Positions 1 through 10,030 are shown, counted from the stretch's first letter. The stretch is DNA of 64,000 nt from Ascaphus truei (GCA_036426205.1 CM071570.1:70183429-70247428), one strand, 5' to 3'. Numbers and translations: made by a program. The notes: generated by a model from the letters alone, not told the origin.

Positions 1-307
1 GGCTGCTGTGTCGCTTGAAGTTCTGTGGAGAGGAATGGCTGTACATCTCAGCTGTGTCATTGCTCTCAGGGGAACTGTCTGATTGTTTCTTTTCCTTTGG
101 GAGATCTTTTTGTCGGTCACCTTCGGGAGGTTACTTTCTTCCTTCGGTGGAGTCGACTCGTTATCCTTGGTTGTCTTAACCACTAAGCATCCTAGGCGGT
201 TGCCACATCCCCCTGATGTGAGGATGTTCTTGTCGATCTCAGAGGTATGACCTTGTCTCTTCTCTTCACTTGGCCCTTCTGTCACTTGGAGATGGCCAAG
301 ACATGGT
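1..307 (-). pseudogene. Degraded start of BEL/Pao pol
   Basis: Downstream of the protease stop, reading with a frame change gives stretches such as NRLGCLVVKTTKDN and RAMTQLRCTAIPL, which sit where the linker before reverse transcriptase would be in Pao elements. The similarity is weak and interrupted. The element continues past the window edge, so nothing can be said about the catalytic domains. Confidence 0.4.
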
Positions 308-1624
308 TCAGAGAGGGATGTGATCTTTGTCAGTGCACGCGTTGCCCACTATCACCCATTCTAGGTCAAGTCTTTGGGCGTATGGTGCGTTGTGGGGTCC
401 GTTATGCTGTTTACAGGCTTTATGTACCCTCAAGATGTCCCTACCGAGCAGCAGCAAGATCTTGGCGCCTTGTTCTACCGGCAGGATGTAGTTGGCTATT
501 CCTCTGAGGTGCGGGTGATGGCGTGCCACGTCTGGTGTGGGAATCTCGTCCCTGTTTGTGGCCATGTGATTGCACTCGATGAGTGTGGGGAGAGCTATCT
601 TCACTCTGTTATCCACTGAACATATGACGTAACCGCTTGCTCTTCTCCCTGTTGTCTCAGTTGACCCTGCACAGGTTCTGAGGGTGTAGGGTGAGGCATT
701 GTCTTGTAAGTTGAATAAGTTGAAGAACTCTGTCTTTGCCAATGATCTGTTGCTTTGGTCGTCGAGGATTGCATACATCCGAATAGCCTTCTCAGGTCGT
801 CCCTGGGGGTGTACTGCGACAAGGCATATTTTGGAGCAGGACATTTTGTCACTTTCTTTTCCGCAAACCTCGGTGCGCTGAGACGTGATGGATGTTGGCT
901 CTCCTTCTCCTTGCTCCCCGCCATGCTCCGCTACAGAGATTGGTTGTTGAGTTGGTGTAGTGTCATTGTGCTTGTCACTTTTGCACACTGTACATTTGAT
1001 TTCTTCTTTACAGTCTCTGGCTAGGTGAGTCGTGGAACCGCAGCACCTGAAGCAAACTCTGAATTCTCCGAGTAACCTCTTGCGTTCCTCTAGGGACTTC
1101 ATCCTGAACCCAAAGCACTTGTTAAGTGGGTGTGGCTTCTTGTGTATGGGACATTCCCTGTTTGGGTCCCTTGGTTCCTCATCTCCGGCGACCGACTGAT
1201 CGGGAGTAGTATGGGTCGTGGGAGGCACGTCCGTCCTGTGGACCGAGATGGGTGTTTGAGTATTACCGTATCTCGCCACTGATCTCTCATTCCTCAGGCT
1301 GCTTGCACTGTGTGTGGTTTGCGCACCCAAGATGAAACTGGAATCGTTCCTTGTCCTTGCCGCTTCGCGGATGAAGCTCAAGAAGAATGAGAATGGGGGG
1401 AAGGCGACTTGCTTCTCCCTTTTTTATTTGGAGCCTTGCGAAATCCATCTTTCTTGGAGGTTGTACGGTAGCTTCTCCAAGATGGGTCTCACTCCACGAG
1501 CTGATGACTGCTGGTCAGTGTGAGGGGCTGTGTTTTCACATGTGGGTGTACTTGAATTGCGAGCCCGTTGTGTTGCATCCGTGTGCGCGCTGGCGTGTGG
1601 ATCACTGTTGCGGCTGTGGCTATC
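308..1624 (-). pseudogene. BEL/Pao gag zinc knuckle and aspartic protease region
   Basis: Continuing in the gag frame, this segment has one more in-frame stop (TAA near 1424-1426) and then 357 open codons from 1381. Early on, a LEKLPYNLQERW-like stretch matches the region before the knuckles in Pao Gag. Two cysteine-histidine knuckles follow: CFRCCGSTTHLARDC and CTVCKSDKHN. Next comes a retropepsin-like core, YAILDDQSNRSLA, in which the usual D-[ST]-G is DDQS, then LLLLGRDILRVHKA and the LDLEWVIVG motif found just before BEL/Pao polymerase. The frame stops at 308-310. Role in an intact element: packaging of RNA and cleavage of the polyprotein. Here it is a broken copy. Confidence 0.8.
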
Positions 1625-2611
1625 CTAGGCAGCATGTACCATTGAAGGAACAGCGTCTTCTCCTCGTGGAGCTAGCAAGTCTTCGGTGTCTGTGGAGTCA
1701 CTCCCTCCGTGTTGAGATGGTGCGCTGGTGTTTACACTGAAGAGGCTCCTTACGTAGTCTTCTGTGCATTGGGCTGGATCCTCTGAGGCTATCCGTCTGT
1801 ACGGTTGCTCCCCACCGTCCTGTTTCGCGGCTGCTTCTAGGACTTCAGCTTGGGCTATGGCGGTGGCTTCCTTCTCTTGATTTAGGGCCTCTGGGTTAAC
1901 GTCCACCTCTGTCTTTTTCCATGCAGCGGTGGCAGTGACTGCAGCGGCGGTGGCAGCAGCGGTGGCAGTGGCTGTCTGCTCCTCCTCTTCTATGCGGGCC
2001 CTTTCTAATTTCATGGCTGCCTCTTTCTGAGCGTATGTGGCCCTGGTACGTGCGGCCTCTGCGGTGGCTCGCGCCTTGGTGGCGTTTGCGCTTGCGCTAG
2101 ACACGTGATATTGCGCTGATCTTGCTGACCTTGATGAGTGTCTGGATGTGCTGGAGCGCTGTGATGCTGTTTCCAGCAAAAGGTCTTTTCTCCTACTCTC
2201 GGCCTCCATGAAAGTGGATCGCACGCGGCTGTCACACGTTAGGTCAATGTTACTCTGTAGGTCTCTTTCTTGCAGGCTTTCGCTGGTGTTGGCCCTGATC
2301 AGGTAAGTAATGTATGTTTCTGACAGATCTTGGTAACACAAGTGATCAGTCCTTAACTGCTCGAGCTGTTGCACATAGTTGCCAACGCTAGTAGCATTGC
2401 GTATTCCCAGTATGGTTATTTCCCAGGCCTTCTCTAATTTAGCGTGGTGCGCTTCAACGTCCGTTTCATATTTTTCGCGGGCCTTTTGTGTCAGTGTGAC
2501 TGTCCGTTTAGGCCTTGCGTCTGCCTGCGCCTTTTGCAGTTGCGCAGCGGTCTCTGTGTCTGAGTGGTCACTCTCCTGCGTGATGTCTCGTGAGGATCTG
2601 AGTTCTGCCAT
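1625..2611 (-). pseudogene. BEL/Pao gag, N-terminal part
   Basis: This 328-codon frame starts with MAELRSSRD and encodes a hydrophilic, strongly helical protein: a Lys/Glu/His-rich first 100 residues, a Ser/Arg-rich stretch (RSSTSRHSSRSARS), then a long Ala/Thr/Glu coiled-coil-like segment with EEEEQTATATAAATAAA. Such a structural protein before a zinc knuckle fits BEL/Pao Gag. The frame ends at a TAG codon (1625-1627), but the next frame downstream is in exactly the same phase (start-to-start distance 1,230 bases, divisible by three). The TAG is therefore most simply a point mutation in one original gag-pro frame, or less likely a programmed readthrough stop. No domain call was possible by eye for the N-terminus. 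Confidence 0.7.
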
Positions 2612-3115
2612 GCTGTAGGTGTGTGTAGGCCTTTAGCCAGTGCGTGTGGCGTGCAGTCTGTTACCTGCGTCAGCGATGGGCGACTGTCTCAGATGGTGCC
2701 GAGCGGTGTCCTGCAGCGTTCAGCGTAGGGGTAGCTATACTCACAGGTATCCGGTGGCTCTGACCCGTGTCCTGGCGGGTGTCCAGTGGCGTGGCCCTTG
2801 GTGGTGCTAGCCGTGGGGACGTGCGCAGGGGTAGGTGAGATGGTAGCTCTTCACTATGGAGCTGTGCAGAGAGTGGGCTCAAAGACAGAAAAGAGCAATC
2901 AAAGTTCTGTGTATATTGCAGTCTGACTGCAGTGCTGCTGCCTTTGTGTGAGCTGCAGGCTGTGTCCAGTGTAAGCTGCTTGCTGTTTGTAAGTCTGCTG
3001 CAGGCTGTGTCCAGAGACTGCTCTGTGATAGCATAAAGTCTAGAGTAGCAGCTCCTGTAAGTGCCTGTAAGGCACACGGTCCTCCTTTTTCACTATTCTG
3101 GAGGCCAGGGTCATG
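2612..3115 (-). other. Untranslated leader of the BEL/Pao element
   Basis: This stretch lies between the putative LTR and the gag start. It contains a short direct repetition built on the phrase GCTGCAGGCTGTGTCCAG-like units around 2940-3020, and no convincing protein. I could not match the bases next to the LTR to a particular tRNA primer. Confidence 0.4.
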
Positions 3116-3647
3116 TGTAGTATGATTAGCCCAAATAGGTTCAACTCATTCCTTTTACAAGCACAACAAGTTCTTTGTCTTTCTTCACTTTATTGAGAAA
3201 AAGCATGGATTTACAAAGGCACTTGTGGATGATGGTGTTGGGAGAGAATGTCTCTATGGTGAGTGCACTTGATAGTGGGGAAAGGTGAAAAAGGATAAGT
3301 CCTTGCCAGTAGAGCAAATTACAGGAGGGTACTCACTCAGCCAGTGTTGAAAGTGGAAAAGGAAGTGCCAGTGTATTCTGGGTAGCAAGGTATCCTGGGG
3401 ACAGACCATCTGTCAGCAAGGCAGAGGGGTAGAAGGCAGACTAGCCCATTCTGATAGAAAAGCTGAGGTTGCTGTCGCAACTCACTGGCATAATGCAGAG
3501 ACAGGGATCGCAAAACTGTGTCTAACACACAGGCACTGTGAGTATACAGAGCAAAATACATGCAGCTGGAATGAGAACATGACAAGCAAAGGCTGCAAAG
3601 GAAAGGTGGGGGGGGTGAAACAGAAATGTGGTTCTTGTTCCATGACA
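3116..3647 (-). repeat. Putative 5' LTR of the BEL/Pao element
   Basis: On the minus strand the segment begins TGTCATGG and ends ACTACA, giving TGT...ACA ends. An AATAAA polyadenylation signal (plus-strand 3189-3194) lies about 75 bases before the end, as expected for the R region. The right edge abuts sequence with no element similarity. The second LTR is outside the window, so the borders cannot be confirmed by comparison and no target-site duplication can be tested. Confidence 0.45.
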
Positions 3648-4340
3648 TTTATCCACATTCTAAAAGGGGGGGAAAAAATACAGCATACACAATATAATTA
3701 AATTCTGTCACGTTTAACACACAAAGGGCCGGGTGGGTGGGAGTTCTTTCCTGTGCCGTTATTTTAAGGCATCACAGCGCCATTTTCGTGTGTGCTGCTG
3801 TACTCCACGCGGCATGAACGCGCCCAATCGCCCCAGGCACGCACGTTTATTTGCGGTTGCTTTGTTTGAATTTTATGGATTGTGTGCAATTTGTATATGC
3901 AATGAAATGAATGAATTGTAATGTGTACAGTACTGTGCTACTGTGCTAATGTGTCAATTTCAGGTGTTTAAAAGCCAGAGCACTAAAATGCCAATTTATG
4001 CACTCGCCTCCACTCGCGTCTTAAGGCGGTACGGTTGGAAGTAATCCCTCATCATCACATGGGTATTCCGAGATATACACTGCGTGATTTCGTAAAATTA
4101 TGGCCACTGCATTTGTACATACTTGTTGCAATTTGGCAGTTACACAACTTTATTTGCACATATTAATACTAAAAAAATTATTATTGTGTGATTATAACAT
4201 ATATTTATTCTCATTTTAGCTCAAGTGCTGCTATTCCGTTTCATTCATTCTGCATATTTTTTGTAATGGTATGAATATTGCCACATTATATTTTTTATTC
4301 GTTGTGTCCCGCCATGAAATCCCTTCAACACACTATAAGA
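3648..4340. other. No recognised feature
   Basis: AT-rich non-coding sequence. There is a short GC-rich patch near 3730-3850 but no frame, repeat partner or RNA gene was recognised. Confidence 0.4.
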
Positions 4341-5100
4341 AGGACTAAGAACTTTAATGAATAGAACCTTTGAGGAAGCTCTTCATAGAGTGAAACGCGT
4401 AGGGTAATGCGAGCGCAGCAGACCTCTATATTATTAGCTTGGCTAACAACGCTGACTCCCTGCACTGATCGAACACTTCGATCTATCAGTCCTGCCTGTG
4501 CTCAGGATGTTATCTCCCGGCAGCAAATCTGCAGACACCAGCTGAACCAGCGAGGAGACGGCATCCTGCACGAGACTCAGCGTTTGTTTCTTTGACCCAG
4601 TGGTGGTCCAAAAGTGCTTACTTTCCGTGAATCTCTGAGTATGATTCAATCTCTTTAATTTGTTTTTATACATGAAATGTTGTTACACTATACTTGCCTT
4701 TTACCTTTATCCACATATTCGGAAGTTCCTCTGCATACCATCTGAGGAATACCAACAACTAGAGATTTACTCTACATGCTTGTCTTTATCCTATACCATG
4801 TGAGTGGGATACAACCTATTTTTAATCCTAACACGCAATTTATATTTTGACATATTGCACTATATTTGTTCTTTGTTTTTTACATACCTTGGGAGTTTTG
4901 CGGTTTGTTATCTGCTGCCATTACCTATCTGTTATTGGGAAACATCATATTCTATCAGTGCGACATCTCCTCCAGTGGTTGTATCTTAACTTTCTACATG
5001 TATAATGATGTGTTTTCACTTCAGATTTATATTGACTCACTAATTATTATTAAATATCTAAAGATCGCCTCTTTGTTTCTTTTTATTGACATCACATTCT
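4341..5100 (+). mobile_element. Penelope-type repeat fragment with hammerhead-like head
   Basis: A hammerhead-like motif at 4363-4406 is followed by about 650 bases of AT-rich sequence. The same arrangement, hammerhead-like head then AT-rich tail with related wording, recurs at 40.3-41.1 kb, which marks it as an interspersed repeat. Hammerhead motifs are known to be carried by Penelope-like retroelements, and that is the basis of the family name. No reverse transcriptase or GIY-YIG endonuclease remains here. Confidence 0.45.
4363..4406 (+). ncRNA. Degenerate hammerhead-ribozyme-like motif
   Basis: The motif has TTGAGGA in place of the core CTGATGA, a GCTCT/AGAGT stem II, GAAA, the palindrome ACGCGT as a minimal stem III, then A and GGGT, which can pair with the preceding ACCT (one wobble). 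Compared with a canonical hammerhead there is an extra A before stem II and two core changes. I expect it to be inactive. The relation to hammerheads is inferred from the shared plan with the motifs at 23.3 and 40.3 kb. Confidence 0.45.
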
Positions 5101-5110
5101 TCTATACATG

Positions 5111-5882
5111 TGTAGCCCTGGTAAGAAATGGGGCTATAGTTCTATCATCCTCCTGGTATAATCCCTGCTAAGGGCAGGTTGCCAAGAGTTATCATGGGTT
5201 TTCCCCACTTCAAGCACTTGCCCTGAATGGTGGAGGTAGGTCACCTGACCCTGTGTCCAATCCAGAGACACAGGGGCGGTGCCTGCTGAGATCATAAAGA
5301 GCAGTGCATTTCCTATTTAGGGAGTGTCTGACTAGAAAGTCAGGAGTGAGAGTTAGTGTTAGGGAGGAGAGGAATGAGCAGCTCATGAGTAGAGCTGATA
5401 AGATATAGTGAGGTGGACCAAATACCTCTCACCCTGCTTAGGGGGTGAGGGAAGAGCTAGCCCCACTCTGGATGGCCCTTACGTCCAGGGTGGCGGCAGG
5501 GACCATGACTAATGAGAACAGCTGGTGGCATTGTAAATCAACTGTACCTGTCTGCTGCTGTGGGAGACTGAGTAATAAAGGAGTCTGCTGTTTAAAGAGA
5601 ACCTTGTGTGAGACTGGAATTTCTCATCCCTGAGAGGGGGATTTCTGTGGTAGGGATTCCACCCCGCATCCCTGGGGCTTACTACAGATGGAGGCGCTGC
5701 ACCATTGAAGGAGAACGAAGGCATCCACCCCAGTGACCTGTTCCTGTTGTCCCCCATGTCATCGCGGGAGTCTCAGGCCCTCCTGTTGCCAGCAGGTATG
5801 CATCACACAGAGACATATAGCCAGACCATAGAACACCTTAGGGGGTCCAATCTGCGACCGGGTGGGGGTCCAGGGGCTATAG
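5111..5882 (+). repeat. 5' LTR of family A element
   Basis: Starts TGTAGCCCTG and ends near GGGGCTATA. It contains a possible polyadenylation signal, AATAAA, at about 5573. Similarity to the 3' copy runs through the whole segment, including the part after 5686 that would normally be taken for leader. An internal TTACTACA at 5679-5686 followed by TGGAGGCGCTGC looks like an older LTR end followed by a primer-binding site. Confidence 0.8.
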
Positions 5883-5883
5883 T

Positions 5884-5901
5884 TGGAGGCGCTGCTGAGA
5901 T
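5884..5901 (+). other. Putative primer-binding site of family A element
   Basis: TGGAGGCGCTGCTGAGAT lies one to two bases after the LTR end. A TGG start directly after the LTR is the normal layout. I could not assign the tRNA. A near copy of the first 12 bases also occurs inside the LTR at 5690. Confidence 0.55.
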
Positions 5902-6398
5902 TAACAGGACAGGTTTTCAGTGAAGCAGAGCTGAAAGTAGTATGTACACTTTCAAAGCAAGTGCTGCAGAAGGATGGGCATTTTTGGAGACAAGGGGTAG
6001 TCAGGAGAGACAGTCCTCTCGCACAGTACACCCTAGGTGCCCTAAGAGGGTGATGTAAATTTGAGTACAAGAGGCTATAGCTGTTCTAGTCGCCTTGAGG
6101 CAGATAGTGTAGGATTCCTGTGGGGGTAGCCTGTTAACAGGAGGGATTTCAGCATAGGGTCTGCACTATGAGTGGCCAAAGGTAGGTTGACGCCCAGTAC
6201 TTAGGAATGCCAAGTACACTAGCCAGTATACAGAAAACACACCACCGAGTGCTTGTAATGAACCGTCAGCGAGTGCGGTGGAGAGAGTTCTGACTAGCCT
6301 GGGGTATGCCATGCGTTATATTCACTGGTTAGAGCACCATTGAGAATAGTAAGTGTCTAGGAACGAGTTGCACCATAGGCACTGAGAGTAGTGCTATC

Positions 6399-6953
6399 GT
6401 GGGCTTAGAGGGCTCACTAAAGATGGCGGTGAGAGATACATGTGCTCTGCGGGGCATGGAGGAGGTTAAAATGGTGACTGCTGCGCCATTCACTGCAACG
6501 CGGATTGCAGCCGATCCAAAATGGCGACTCCCACCAAGCCTAGATCGCGCACGTGCTGCGTGCAAGCAGGCTGCAAGAGAAATGTGGCGAGAGATGTGCA
6601 AGGGTTTGGCGCCAAAACCAGAACCCCACCTAAAAGAAGGGAGAGGTGCGAAATCTGTAGCCACACCCACCTGTGCAGTGAATGGCCAACGGACGAAGCC
6701 ACGTCATCCAAAGAGAGAGAGTGCCTCTCCTCTATCTTCCACCAGAGGGAGGGGGCACACCGAGAACCAATCCCAACAGTCTTCCCAAGCGGAAGGAGGG
6801 ACAGGAAGTGAGGCTGAGGAACTTCACTTCTGCTTGACTGGTGAAGGAGAAGGTACTGATTGTGAAACCAGTAAGCTGAGCGAATCAACCCCTGCGCAAA
6901 AGATGGCTGACGACTTATCTGCTTCCAGGAGGCCTCCTGGTTGTGGAGGTTGA
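6399..6953 (+). CDS. Unrecognised frame in family A element (184 codons)
   Basis: An open frame of 184 codons in the 5' half of the internal region. It is rich in Ala, Arg, Lys and Glu with a Ser/Gly/Gln-rich second half, ends shortly after MADDLSASRRPPG, and overlaps the next frame by a few bases. No domain was recognised. The wording around the overlap (a continuing open frame in another phase, LLVVEVDGREYL) suggests that a small indel broke one longer coding region. It may equally be a chance frame in GC-rich sequence. Confidence 0.35.
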   Translation: MGLEGSLKMAVRDTCALRGMEEVKMVTAAPFTATRIAADPKWRLPPSLDRARAACKQAAREMWREMCKGLAPKPEPHLKEGRGAKSVATPTCAVNGQRTKPRHPKRESASPLSSTRGRGHTENQSQQSSQAEGGTGSEAEELHFCLTGEGEGTDCETSKLSESTPAQKMADDLSASRRPPGCGG

Positions 6954-7797
6954 TGGCCGAGAATATCTGCGGTGCCTGTGCGTCCAATGCAGGTCACCCG
7001 GACCGGCCCCAAGTACTACGGCACCACAGTGTGGCACATTCTACCTCTGGCCTATTGAGCCATGCCCTACAATAGTGACCCCACAAGATGCCTCTCCAGC
7101 GACGCTGATCGAAGTGGAGGAGGTGGATGTGAAGGCTGCCCTGGTCCCATATGTCACCCCTGCGGTAGGGACCCAGCCACCAAGAGATGCCCCGACGGAG
7201 GAGAGCGCGACCGCAGTGGAGGTACCAGAACGGGCCCGTTTCGTACCCATAGCCACTGGCGGTGCCGCAAGGACTCAAGGTTATTCCCCAGCGGAGGAGC
7301 CATTGCAGTCCTCGTCGGATGATGAGAGAGACAGCCTGTCATTGGTGGTGATGCGCCGGCCGGCGGACCACCCCAGCTGTAAAGAAGAGGTTCCACTTAC
7401 CCCTGAGATGGAGCAGACAAGTCCGGAGACCCCCCGTCGGCGAGCGCTGGTGTGGCCTGAACCGCGTAGAAGTCCCACGGCCGTGGCGACTCCCAGTGCG
7501 GCGGAGATGGGACCCGAGACGGATCCGGAGGAACCAACGAGCATCGCAAGACAGCGGAGTGGTAAGAGGACACCACCACCCCCTTATTCCCGCCAGGTGA
7601 AGGAGGAACCTGTGGAGAGAGAGAGGCTTGAGGCCTACCTGCCTATCCACGACCCTGATGGTCCACCACCACCCCTTCCGGTCCTCGACGCACTTCCGGT
7701 GCGGGACCAAGGAGCAGATGGCGATTCCGCGACGACCACTGATGACGTCACTTCCGGGTCGGACTGGCGCCGGGGCCCGGAAGCTTTGATTGGGTGA
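6943..7797 (+). CDS. Gag-like Pro-rich protein of family A element (284 codons)
   Basis: This frame encodes an acidic, Pro/Glu/Thr-rich protein. It begins with a Cys-containing patch (YLRCLCVQC), continues through long disordered acidic stretches (SSSDDERDSL), and carries PPPPYSRQ near residue 210. PPxY is a late-domain motif commonly found in retroviral Gag proteins, where it recruits NEDD4-type ubiquitin ligases. The position just after the leader also fits Gag. No zinc knuckle or major homology region was seen, so the Gag call is inference. The stop overlaps the next frame at 7794, which is in the -1 phase. Confidence 0.5.
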   Translation: MEVDGREYLRCLCVQCRSPGPAPSTTAPQCGTFYLWPIEPCPTIVTPQDASPATLIEVEEVDVKAALVPYVTPAVGTQPPRDAPTEESATAVEVPERARFVPIATGGAARTQGYSPAEEPLQSSSDDERDSLSLVVMRRPADHPSCKEEVPLTPEMEQTSPETPRRRALVWPEPRRSPTAVATPSAAEMGPETDPEEPTSIARQRSGKRTPPPPYSRQVKEEPVERERLEAYLPIHDPDGPPPPLPVLDALPVRDQGADGDSATTTDDVTSGSDWRRGPEALIG

Positions 7798-8345
7798 CAA
7801 GTGATGAGGGTTCTGATGGGGAGATACCATTGTCAAGTGTTGTACATGTACCTAACCCCACTGTGTTTAACCCTGTTCCTAGAGGTAGGGCCAGAGGGTC
7901 CCAGTCTACTGCAAAAGTGGGTCCTGTAAGTCCCAAACCACCTAAGATGAATACCACAGTTTACAAGAATGTCCTTATAGGGAGGCGCAAAGGCTCGCAC
8001 TCTACAGAGGCAGCGACTTCTGGTGTGTCCTCAAGAGCAGAGTCTGAGGAAGGTATGAGTGTGTCATCCTCATATGAGCACCGAGATAAATGGTGGGCAC
8101 CGTTATTCACAGGGTATCAGGAGGGGATGGACCGAACTAGATTTGTATTAATAAAGAAAGATACTGTAGATCACTGGTGGGACGCAGGCACCTATTCTCC
8201 ACGGGAGGTTGCCGATGAGTTAGATAACAGGTGGAGAGACATTATGCAGAAAGTAATTACCCCCAAAGGCTCATCTATTCTGTATGTTGATATTGCGCCC
8301 GAGGAGCCAAAGTTCTGGGTACTGCCAGGAAACTCACTAAGTTAA
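7794..8345 (+). CDS. Unrecognised protein of family A element, central part
   Basis: A 183-codon frame in the -1 phase relative to the preceding one. Its first half is Ser/Gly-rich and basic (GRRKGSHS). Its second half looks folded, with aromatic-rich wording: KWWAPLFTGYQEG, DTVDHWWDAGTYS, ELDNRWRDIMQK and PKFWVLPGNS. I know no domain with this pattern. It reads on, after another -1 shift near 8340, into the frame at 8408. Both shifts could be old indels; I saw no canonical slippery heptamer. Confidence 0.5.
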   Translation: MTSDEGSDGEIPLSSVVHVPNPTVFNPVPRGRARGSQSTAKVGPVSPKPPKMNTTVYKNVLIGRRKGSHSTEAATSGVSSRAESEEGMSVSSSYEHRDKWWAPLFTGYQEGMDRTRFVLIKKDTVDHWWDAGTYSPREVADELDNRWRDIMQKVITPKGSSILYVDIAPEEPKFWVLPGNSLS

Positions 8346-8407
8346 GTCGAGCAGATAGAGCCATAGCAGCGAGATACCGGCAGTCTCATGGTTATGAGTT
8401 TCCATAC

Positions 8408-8683
8408 GTGCCAGAGCCGATCATGCAGGAGATCAAGGGCCAGAGAGACACCTGGCTCAGAGATGCAGTCCTTGAGCACTTAAGAATTACGTTTGGTAGC
8501 ACTGCCTACATAAGGGAGGACAAAATTTGTTCTGTAATGAAATCTTGGAGTACAGGCAGGAACATATTCATGCATAACATATTGTACAGACCGGAGAATG
8601 GGCCTGTGCAAACTTTCTTTGTTAAGATTGTGGATCACAATGGGCGGGAAGTGAAGAAGCCTGATCCCCGTCATTATTATTGA
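8408..8683 (+). CDS. Unrecognised protein of family A element, C-terminal part
   Basis: About 91 codons, continuing the globular-looking protein of the preceding frame after a phase change (the open phase actually begins near 8340). It has motifs such as DTWLRDAVLEHLRITFG, YIREDKICSVMKSWS and VKIVDHNGREVKKPDP, and ends 178 bases before the 3' LTR. The composition is mixed helical and beta, unlike the disordered Pro-rich frame before it. The family is unknown. A domain capable of binding the element RNA or an integrase is one possibility, with nothing specific to support it. Confidence 0.45.
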   Translation: MPEPIMQEIKGQRDTWLRDAVLEHLRITFGSTAYIREDKICSVMKSWSTGRNIFMHNILYRPENGPVQTFFVKIVDHNGREVKKPDPRHYY

Positions 8684-8861
8684 AGTTAAGGGTTCTCCAT
8701 GTTGGGAGTTTCCCACTGTGTTATGTCACCATCATGTGTATTACAGTCTCGTGTACACAATATTGATTAATTATGTTTTGTATGTTCACAGATTGTTCAC
8801 CTGCAGGATGGTCCAGCAAATTAGGTCCAAGTGGGGACCATTGGATTTCCACCTGAGGGAG

Positions 8862-9618
8862 TGTAGCCCTGCTAAGAAATGGGGCTATAGTTCTATCCTC
8901 CTCCTGGTATAATCCCTGCTAAGGGCAGGTTGCCAGGAGTTATCATGGGTTTTCCCCACTTCAAGCACTTGCCCTCAATGGTGGAGGTAGGTTACCTGAC
9001 CCTGTGTCCAATCAAGAGACACAGGGGCGGTGTCTGCTGAGATCATAAAGAGCAGTGCATTTCCTATTTAGGGAGTGTCTGACTAGAGAGTCAGGAGGGA
9101 GAGTTAGTGTTAGGGAGGAGAGGAGTGAGCAGCTCATGAGTAGAGCTGATAAGATATAGTGAGGTGGACTATGCTTAGGGGGTGAGGGAAGATCTAGCCC
9201 TACTCTGGATGGCCCTTAGGTCAAGAGTGGCAGCAGGGGCCATCACTAAGGAGAACAGCTGGTGGCATTGTAAATCAGCTGTACCTATCTGCTGCTGCGG
9301 GAGACTGAGTAATAAAGGAGTCTGCTGTTTAAAGAGAACCTTGTGTGAGACTGGAATCTTTCATCCCTGGGAGGGGGATTTCTGTGGTAGGGATTCCACC
9401 CCGCGTCCCTGGAGCTTACTACAGATGGAGGTGCTGCACCATTGAAGGAGAACGAAGGCATCCACCCCAGTAACCTGTTCCTGTTGTCCCCCATGTCATC
9501 GCTGGAGACTCAGGCCCTCCTGTTGCCAGCAGGTATGCACCACACAGAGACATATAGCCAGACCATAGAACACCTTAGGGTGTTCAATCTGCGACCGGGT
9601 GGGGGTCCAGGGGCTATG
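8862..9618 (+). repeat. 3' LTR of family A element
   Basis: Colinear copy of 5111-5882, starting TGTAGCCCTG and preceded by a short purine stretch (CTGAGGGAG), the expected polypurine tract position. Differences from the 5' copy are scattered point changes plus an about 15-base deletion near 9170, so the insertion is not very recent. Confidence 0.8.
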
Positions 9619-9739
9619 CATGCAAAAAAAAAATTACATACTGTTTGCAAGTCTAAATCTGTAACACAAACCACCCAATAACCGTCTCTAACCAAGACCT
9701 CCCAAGGAAGACATTTACCAAAGAAACTATGCTGTAGAC

Positions 9740-10022
9740 CAGTGGTGCGCAAACCGGTTGGTGCGACGGTTACAGAATCCCCACGCTTCCACGAAGACAT
9801 TTAAATTAAATGCCGGGGGACCACGCGAGGCCTCTGTAATGTCACTTACCATTGTGTCGGGCGACGAGTCACAATGGCAATCCGGCCATGGTAATGTGAC
9901 GTCACATGACCCCGCGGCGTCATTTGAAGCCGGAGCCAAACCAGGGAGGTGGGGGGAGGGGGCGCGACCAGGGGGGGAGAGCAAGCAGGGGGGCGGCGGG
10001 TCAAATAGTTTGCACACCCCTT
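9740..10022 (+). mobile_element. hAT-like miniature element, 283 bp
   Basis: The ends are CAGTGGTGCGCAAAC and, inverted, AAGGGGTGTGCAAAC. They are flanked by an 8-base duplication with one mismatch (CTGTAGAC at 9732-9739, CTGTATAC at 10023-10030). Eight-base duplications and CAGNGGTG ends are typical of hAT elements. There is no coding capacity. A related element lies at 62505-62799. Confidence 0.8.
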
Positions 10023-10030
10023 CTGTATAC

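Larger units (their letters stand above)
1..3647 (-). mobile_element. BEL/Pao LTR retrotransposon, 5' part, truncated by window edge
   Basis: Read on the minus strand, the order is LTR (3647 to 3116), untranslated leader, gag with a coiled, Ala/Arg/Glu-rich region, zinc knuckles, aspartic protease and the start of degraded pol. This order, and the protease with a downstream GRDILRVHKA-type stretch, is typical of BEL/Pao elements, which occur in fish and amphibians. Reverse transcriptase, RNase H, integrase and the 3' LTR would lie beyond base 1. The reading frame carries several stops, so the copy is inactive. Family assignment rests on remembered motifs and is inference, but the gag-knuckle-protease order is directly readable. 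Confidence 0.8.
5111..9618 (+). mobile_element. Complete LTR retrotransposon without recognisable pol (family A)
   Basis: Two long direct repeats (5111-5882 and 8862-9618) flank about 3 kb of internal sequence. The element is bordered by a 4-base duplication, CATG, at 5107-5110 and 9619-9622. A primer-binding-like sequence follows the 5' LTR. No reverse transcriptase, RNase H or integrase motif was seen in any frame; instead there are three overlapping frames of unknown family. It looks like a non-autonomous element that depends on polymerase from elsewhere. Related solo LTRs occur at 27.2, 49.1 and 50.7 kb, so the family was active here more than once. A 4-base duplication fits the gypsy lineage. 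Confidence 0.85.

Noticed and set aside
7154..7836. Several long minus-strand frames opposite the family A gag-like frames
   Set aside because: Shadow frames in GC-rich coding-like sequence with no recognisable motifs.
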